Assembly: GCA_934489735.1 (NCBI GenBank)
Contig: CAKSSR010000032.1
Location: 1-18,382 of the forward strand
DNA: 18,382 bases
Source of the DNA: an uncultured Eubacteriales bacterium
GTDB lineage: Bacteria; Bacillota; Clostridia; Oscillospirales; Acutalibacteraceae
Direction of reading: 5' to 3'
Shown here: piece by piece, positions 14,701-18,382 of the stretch
How the letters are laid out: each line of letters opens with the position of its first letter
Numbering within the stretch: position 1 is the first letter of the stretch
The notes under the pieces: generated by a model
The model's input: the letters and a program-made list of their open reading frames with translations, nothing else
Told to the model about the DNA's origin: nothing
The model's database searches: none
Translations under genes and position numbers: made by a program

Positions 14701-16256
14701 TATTTAAAAAGGAACTGCAATCAGGGAAAAATGAAGTTTATGCTGATAAATATGCTAGAATGATGTTGGCATGTATTGATATGAAAGAAGAAGATTCAAG
14801 AAAAATTGTGGAGATATTTGAAAAAAGTATTAGAGAAGGTAAGAATATTCATTATGCAGATAGGTACTCAGCAGTAAAGATACTATCTGAATCAAGTGAA
14901 GAAGAAGCGGATAAGGCTGCAAAATTGTATGAACAAAAGATAAATGAAGGTAAAAGTTATTTTTATTCTTGTAAATACAGTCATATGGTTATATTTAATA
15001 AGGCAAGTGAGGATCAGGCAGACAGAGGAGCAACAATATACGAACAAAAAATGAGAGCAGGCAATAGCTATTTATATTCTGAAAAGTATTGTAGATTAAT
15101 ACTATTAGATAAAGTGAGTGAAAAGCAGGCAGACATAGGGGCAACAATATATGAAAAAAAGAGGAAAGAAGGTAAAAGCTTTTGGTATGCTGAAGAATAT
15201 TGTCGATTAATAATATTCAATAGAACGGATGAGACACAGGCGGATAAAGGGGCAACGATATATGAAAAAAAGAGGGAAGAAGGTAAGAGCTATTGGTATG
15301 CTGGAGTATATTGTCGACTAGTAATATTCAATAGAGCGGATGAGGCACAGGCAGATAAAGGGGCAACGATACATGAAAAGAAGATGAAAGAAGGTAAAAA
15401 CTATTGGTATGCTGAAGCATATTGTCGACTAATAATATTAAATGGAGCGAGTGAAGAACAGGCGGATAAGGGGGCAAGAATATTTGAGCAGAAGATGACG
15501 GAAGGCAGGAGCTATTTATATTCTGAAAAATACTGCAGATTAATAGTATTCGATAAAGTGAGTGAAAAGCAGGCAGATAGAGGGGCAACAATATATGAAA
15601 AAAAGAGGAGAGAAGGTAAAGGCTATTGGTATGCTGAAGAATATTGTCGACTAATAATATTCAATAGAGCAAATGAGGTACAGGCGAATGATGGGGCAAC
15701 AATCCTTGATCAGAAGATGACGGAAGGCAAGAGCTATTTATATTCTGAAAAATACTGCAGATTAATAGTATTCGATAAAGTGAGTGAAAAGCAGGCAGAC
15801 AAAGGGGCAACGATATATGAACAAAAGATGAATGAAGGCAAAGATTATAATTACTCAATTACATATAGTCACTTGGTAGTATTTTACGGAGCAAGCGAAG
15901 AGCAAGCAAGTCAAATATTATCATCATGTGAACAGAAGAAAAACGAAGGGAAAAGTCAAGACTATGCTTACATATATTGCAAATTGATAGTATTAGATAG
16001 AGCAAATGAAGAAGAGGCAGACAAAATGGCAACAATATTTTATCAAAAGAGGGGAGAGGGAAAGAGCATGCTATATGCTGAAGCATATTGCCGATTGATA
16101 TTATTAGGAGCAGATGACGTTCAGGCAGATAGAGGGGCGAATATATATGTGCATGATATTGAAAAGGGAAGAAGCAGGAAGTATTCGTTTATGCATGCCA
16201 GGATAATGTTAAGTGAGTCCATGGGAGAACCAGCAAGAAAAAGAATGAAATATTAA
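14469..16256 (+). CDS. Exported short-type 37-residue-repeat protein, 14 units (gene 7)
   Basis: I place the start at ATG 14469 (595 residues, MNLKKIIKIS) because gene 8 has the same leader and begins at that ATG. An in-frame GTG at 14457 replaces the GGA seen in gene 8 and has no spaced ribosome site. The signal peptide core holds LCLGT, likely cut after Ala26 (SLA-ME). Fourteen units follow with an almost strict 111-bp step (first turn Gly at 14724). Units 4, 8 and 10 are near copies (SYLYSEKYCRL), and units 5-7 and 9 are of the YWYAE type, so aromatic residues and a Cys recur at fixed positions. End modules match gene 6, and the product ends RKRMKY. Its ribosome site looks weaker than that of gene 8. 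Function not recognised. Confidence 0.9.
   Translation: MNLKKIIKISACALCLGTVITGLSLAMENNEEGPRKEEQNQEVCAGNLQQDDVYAREYEKLRSFYEFSEEEAKKIMTIFKKELQSGKNEVYADKYARMMLACIDMKEEDSRKIVEIFEKSIREGKNIHYADRYSAVKILSESSEEEADKAAKLYEQKINEGKSYFYSCKYSHMVIFNKASEDQADRGATIYEQKMRAGNSYLYSEKYCRLILLDKVSEKQADIGATIYEKKRKEGKSFWYAEEYCRLIIFNRTDETQADKGATIYEKKREEGKSYWYAGVYCRLVIFNRADEAQADKGATIHEKKMKEGKNYWYAEAYCRLIILNGASEEQADKGARIFEQKMTEGRSYLYSEKYCRLIVFDKVSEKQADRGATIYEKKRREGKGYWYAEEYCRLIIFNRANEVQANDGATILDQKMTEGKSYLYSEKYCRLIVFDKVSEKQADKGATIYEQKMNEGKDYNYSITYSHLVVFYGASEEQASQILSSCEQKKNEGKSQDYAYIYCKLIVLDRANEEEADKMATIFYQKRGEGKSMLYAEAYCRLILLGADDVQADRGANIYVHDIEKGRSRKYSFMHARIMLSESMGEPARKRMKY
14724..16166 (+). repeat. 111-bp tandem coding repeat of gene 7 with a 222-bp higher-order period
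   Basis: Turn-glycine codons fall at 14724, 14838, 14949, 15060, 15171, then every 111 bp to 16059. Only the first and last steps differ, by one codon each. The blocks 15489-15578 and 15711-15800 are almost identical (one difference noticed) at a spacing of exactly 222 bp, and a more diverged relative starts around 15045. The near identity includes third codon positions, so it reflects recent copying rather than protein selection alone. Confidence 0.9.
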
Positions 16257-16275
16257 AGAGAGAGGAAAAAGGTAT

Positions 16276-18382
16276 ATGAATTTAAAGAAAATTATAAAAA
16301 TGTCAGCGTGTGCGCTATGCTTGGGAACAGTAATTACAGGATTATCAATGGCAATGGAGAATCATGAAGAAGGACCAAGAAAAGAAGAGCAAAATCAAGA
16401 AGTATGTGCGGGGAACCTACAACAAGATGATGTATATGAAAGAGAATATAAAAGGTTAAGATCGTTTTATGAATTTAGCGAAGAAGAAGCTAAAGAAATT
16501 ATGACAATATTTAAAAAAGAAGTGGAATCAGGGAAAAATGAAGCTTATGCTGATAAATATGCTAGAATGATGTTGGTACGTACTGATATAAAAGAAGAAG
16601 ATTCAAGAAAAATTGCGGAGATGTTTGAAAAAAGTATTAGAGAAGGTAAAAGTATTCATTATGCAGATAGGTACTCAGCAGTAAAGGTACTAGATGAATC
16701 AAGTGAAGAAGAAGCAGATAAGGTTGCAAAACTATATGAACAAAAGATAAATGAAGGTAAAAGTTATTTTTATTCTGGCATATACAGTCATATGGTTATA
16801 TTTAATAAGCTAAAAGAAAATAGGGCAGACAGAGGAGCAACAATATACGAACAAAAAAAGAGAGCAGGCAAGAGCTATTTATATTCTGAAAAATACTGTA
16901 GATTAATAATATTCGATAAAGTGAGTGAAAAGCAGGCAGACATAGGGGCAACAATATACGAAAAAAAGAGGAGAGAAGGTAAGAGCTATTGGTATGCTGA
17001 AGGATATTGTCGACTAGTAACATTCAATATAGCAAGTGAGGCACAGGCAAATGATGGGGCAACAATATATGAAAAAAAGAGGAGAGAAGGTAAGAGCTAT
17101 TGGTATGCTGAAGAATATTGTCGACTAATAGTATTCAATAGAGCGGATGAGGCACAGGCGGATAAAGGGGCAACAATATATGAAAAAAAGAAGAGAGAAG
17201 GTAAGAGTTATTGGTATGCTGAAGAATATTGTCGACTAATAGTATTCAATGGAGCGGATGAGGCACAGGCGGATAAAGGGGCAACAATCGCTGAGCAGAA
17301 GGTAAAGGAAGGCAAGAGCTATTTATATTCTGAAAAATACTGTAGATTAATAATATTCGATAAAGTGAGTGAAAAGCAGGCAGACAGAGGGGCAACGATA
17401 TATGACAAGAAGATGAAAGAAGGTAAAGGCTATTGGTATGCTGAAGAATATTGTCGATTAATAATATTCAATAGAGCGGATGAGGCACAGGCGGATAAAG
17501 GGGCAACAATTTTTGATCAGAAGATAAAGGAAGGCAAGAGCTATTTATATTCTGAAAAATACTGTAGATTAATAATATTCGATAAAGTGAGTGAAAAGCA
17601 GGCAGACAAAGGGGCAACAATATATGAAAAGAAGGCAAAAGAAGATAAAAGCTATTCCTATACTGAAGAATATTGCCGGCTAATAATAGTAAATAAAGCT
17701 AGTGAAGAACAGGCGGATAAGGGGGCAAGAATCTTTGAGCAGAAGATAAAAGAAAATAAAGGCTATTGCTATGCTGAAACGTATTGTCGACTAATAGTAT
17801 TAAATGAATTGAGCGAAGCACAGGCAGATAGAGGGGCTGTAATAGTTGAGCAGAAGAGAAAAGAAAATAAAAGCTATTGGTATGCTGAAGAATATTGTCG
17901 ACTAATAATATTAAATGGAGTGAGTGAAGAACAGGCGGATAAGGGGGCAAGAATCTTTGAACGGAAGATGATAGAAAGTAAAAACTATTGGTATGCTGAA
18001 GAATATTGTCGACTAATAATATTAAATGGAGCAAGTGAAGCACAGGCAAATATAGGGGCAAGGATCTTTAAACAAAAGAGAAAGGAAGGTAAGAGTTGCT
18101 CGTATTCCGAAAGGTATTGTGGATTAATAACAGTCGATAGGATGAGTGAAGCACAGGCAGACAGAGAGGCAACAATATATGAACGAAAGGTAAAGGAAGG
18201 CAAGGACCATGATTACTCATGTATGTACAGTCATTTGGTAGTAGTTGATGGAGCAAGCGAAGAGCAAGCAAGTCAAATATTATCATTATGTGAACAGAAG
18301 AAAAACGAAGGGAAAAGTCAAGACTATGCTTACATGTATTGCAAATCAATAGTATTGGATAGAGCAAATGAAGAAGAGGCAG
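16276..18382 (+). CDS. Exported short-type 37-residue-repeat protein, at least 17 units, 3' end beyond the window (gene 8)
   Basis: Open from ATG 16276 through 702 codons to the window edge with no stop. AGAGG at 16261-16265 lies ten bases upstream, 19 bp after gene 7. The signal peptide MNLKKIIKMS plus LCLGT is likely cut after Ala26 (SMA-ME). Units 1-10 match units 1-10 of gene 7 one for one, including SYLYSEKYCRL at 4, 8 and 10. Then come five units absent from gene 7 (17644-18198), after which DHDYSCMYSHL and SQDYAYMYC match gene 7 units 11 and 12. If the end module is conserved, 78 residues remain, giving 780 in total, equal to gene 7 plus 5 x 37. Units 11-14 have Asp, Asn or Ser in place of the turn Gly. 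Function not recognised. Confidence 0.9.
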   Translation, partial: MNLKKIIKMSACALCLGTVITGLSMAMENHEEGPRKEEQNQEVCAGNLQQDDVYEREYKRLRSFYEFSEEEAKEIMTIFKKEVESGKNEAYADKYARMMLVRTDIKEEDSRKIAEMFEKSIREGKSIHYADRYSAVKVLDESSEEEADKVAKLYEQKINEGKSYFYSGIYSHMVIFNKLKENRADRGATIYEQKKRAGKSYLYSEKYCRLIIFDKVSEKQADIGATIYEKKRREGKSYWYAEGYCRLVTFNIASEAQANDGATIYEKKRREGKSYWYAEEYCRLIVFNRADEAQADKGATIYEKKKREGKSYWYAEEYCRLIVFNGADEAQADKGATIAEQKVKEGKSYLYSEKYCRLIIFDKVSEKQADRGATIYDKKMKEGKGYWYAEEYCRLIIFNRADEAQADKGATIFDQKIKEGKSYLYSEKYCRLIIFDKVSEKQADKGATIYEKKAKEDKSYSYTEEYCRLIIVNKASEEQADKGARIFEQKIKENKGYCYAETYCRLIVLNELSEAQADRGAVIVEQKRKENKSYWYAEEYCRLIILNGVSEEQADKGARIFERKMIESKNYWYAEEYCRLIILNGASEAQANIGARIFKQKRKEGKSCSYSERYCGLITVDRMSEAQADREATIYERKVKEGKDHDYSCMYSHLVVVDGASEEQASQILSLCEQKKNEGKSQDYAYMYCKSIVLDRANEEEA
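16531..18382 (+). repeat. 111-bp tandem coding repeat of gene 8, including a five-unit extra block
   Basis: Turn codons start at 16531 and 16645, and from 16867 to 18199 fall in exact 111-bp steps. Near-copies of the YLYSEKYCRL unit start at 16867, 17311 and 17533 (444 and 222 bp apart), the spacing also found in gene 7. Adjacent near-identical 111-bp copies begin at 17110 and 17221. The block 17644-18198 (five units, 555 bp) has no counterpart in gene 7. Confidence 0.9.

Noticed and set aside
17699..18061. Long minus-strand open frames over genes 7 and 8, hydrophobic and repetitive (also 15328-15591 and 7810-8109)
   Set aside because: They mirror the 111-bp units of the plus-strand genes, inherit their periodicity, lack ribosome sites and occur wherever the coding strand is purine-rich.
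14724..18382. A CRISPR array, because of regular repeats
   Set aside because: The 111-bp units are coding, in frame, contiguous without unique spacers, and vary gradually.

Overview
The window looks like part of an AT-rich bacterial genome. The genes have Shine-Dalgarno sites (GGAGG or AGGAGG), ATG, GTG and TTG starts, Rho-independent terminators and an extended -10 promoter. Tryptophan is written TGG, I found no in-frame TGA, and the seven visible stops are TAG or TAA. Nothing here identifies the taxon: there is no rRNA, tRNA or housekeeping gene. A cluster of secreted, repeat-built paralogues would fit a host-associated or intracellular bacterium, but that is inference.

All the coding content is one multigene family on the + strand. 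There are eight consecutive genes, the first and last cut by the window edges. Each complete gene encodes a Sec-type signal peptide with a shared CLGT core, a short polar linker, and then a long array of 37-residue (111-bp) units. Each unit reads as two helices joined by a turn: EEQADxGAxIYExKxxEG, then KSxxYAxxYxxL. I do not recognise this as a named family. The period and layout suggest an alpha-solenoid distantly like Sel1 or TPR repeats.

Layout. Bases 1-73 hold what looks like the right-end hairpin of an IS200/IS605-type element, read in frame into gene 1 (1-1128), which keeps only the C-terminal eight units of a long-type paralogue. A terminator follows. Genes 2 and 3 (1200-4001, 4003-6885) are one base apart and end at a second terminator. 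Gene 4 (7038-9704) has a probable promoter and its own terminator. A strong extended -10 at 9868-9876 precedes genes 5 to 8 (9931-12981, 13001-14449, 14469-16256, 16276 to the window end), which are 19 bp apart with no terminators between them.

There are two subfamilies. The long type (genes 1-5, about 21-23 units) keeps each unit's identity by position from paralogue to paralogue, with variable inserts near units 10-12 and a conserved C-terminal cap. The short type (genes 6-8) has conserved end modules and an internal array that grows from 11 to 14 to at least 17 units (19 predicted). In genes 7 and 8 the units are nearly identical in DNA and form a 222-bp higher-order period, which points to recent recombination. 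The genes probably supply a set of exported solenoid proteins whose length and surface are diversified by recombination. Their target is unknown.
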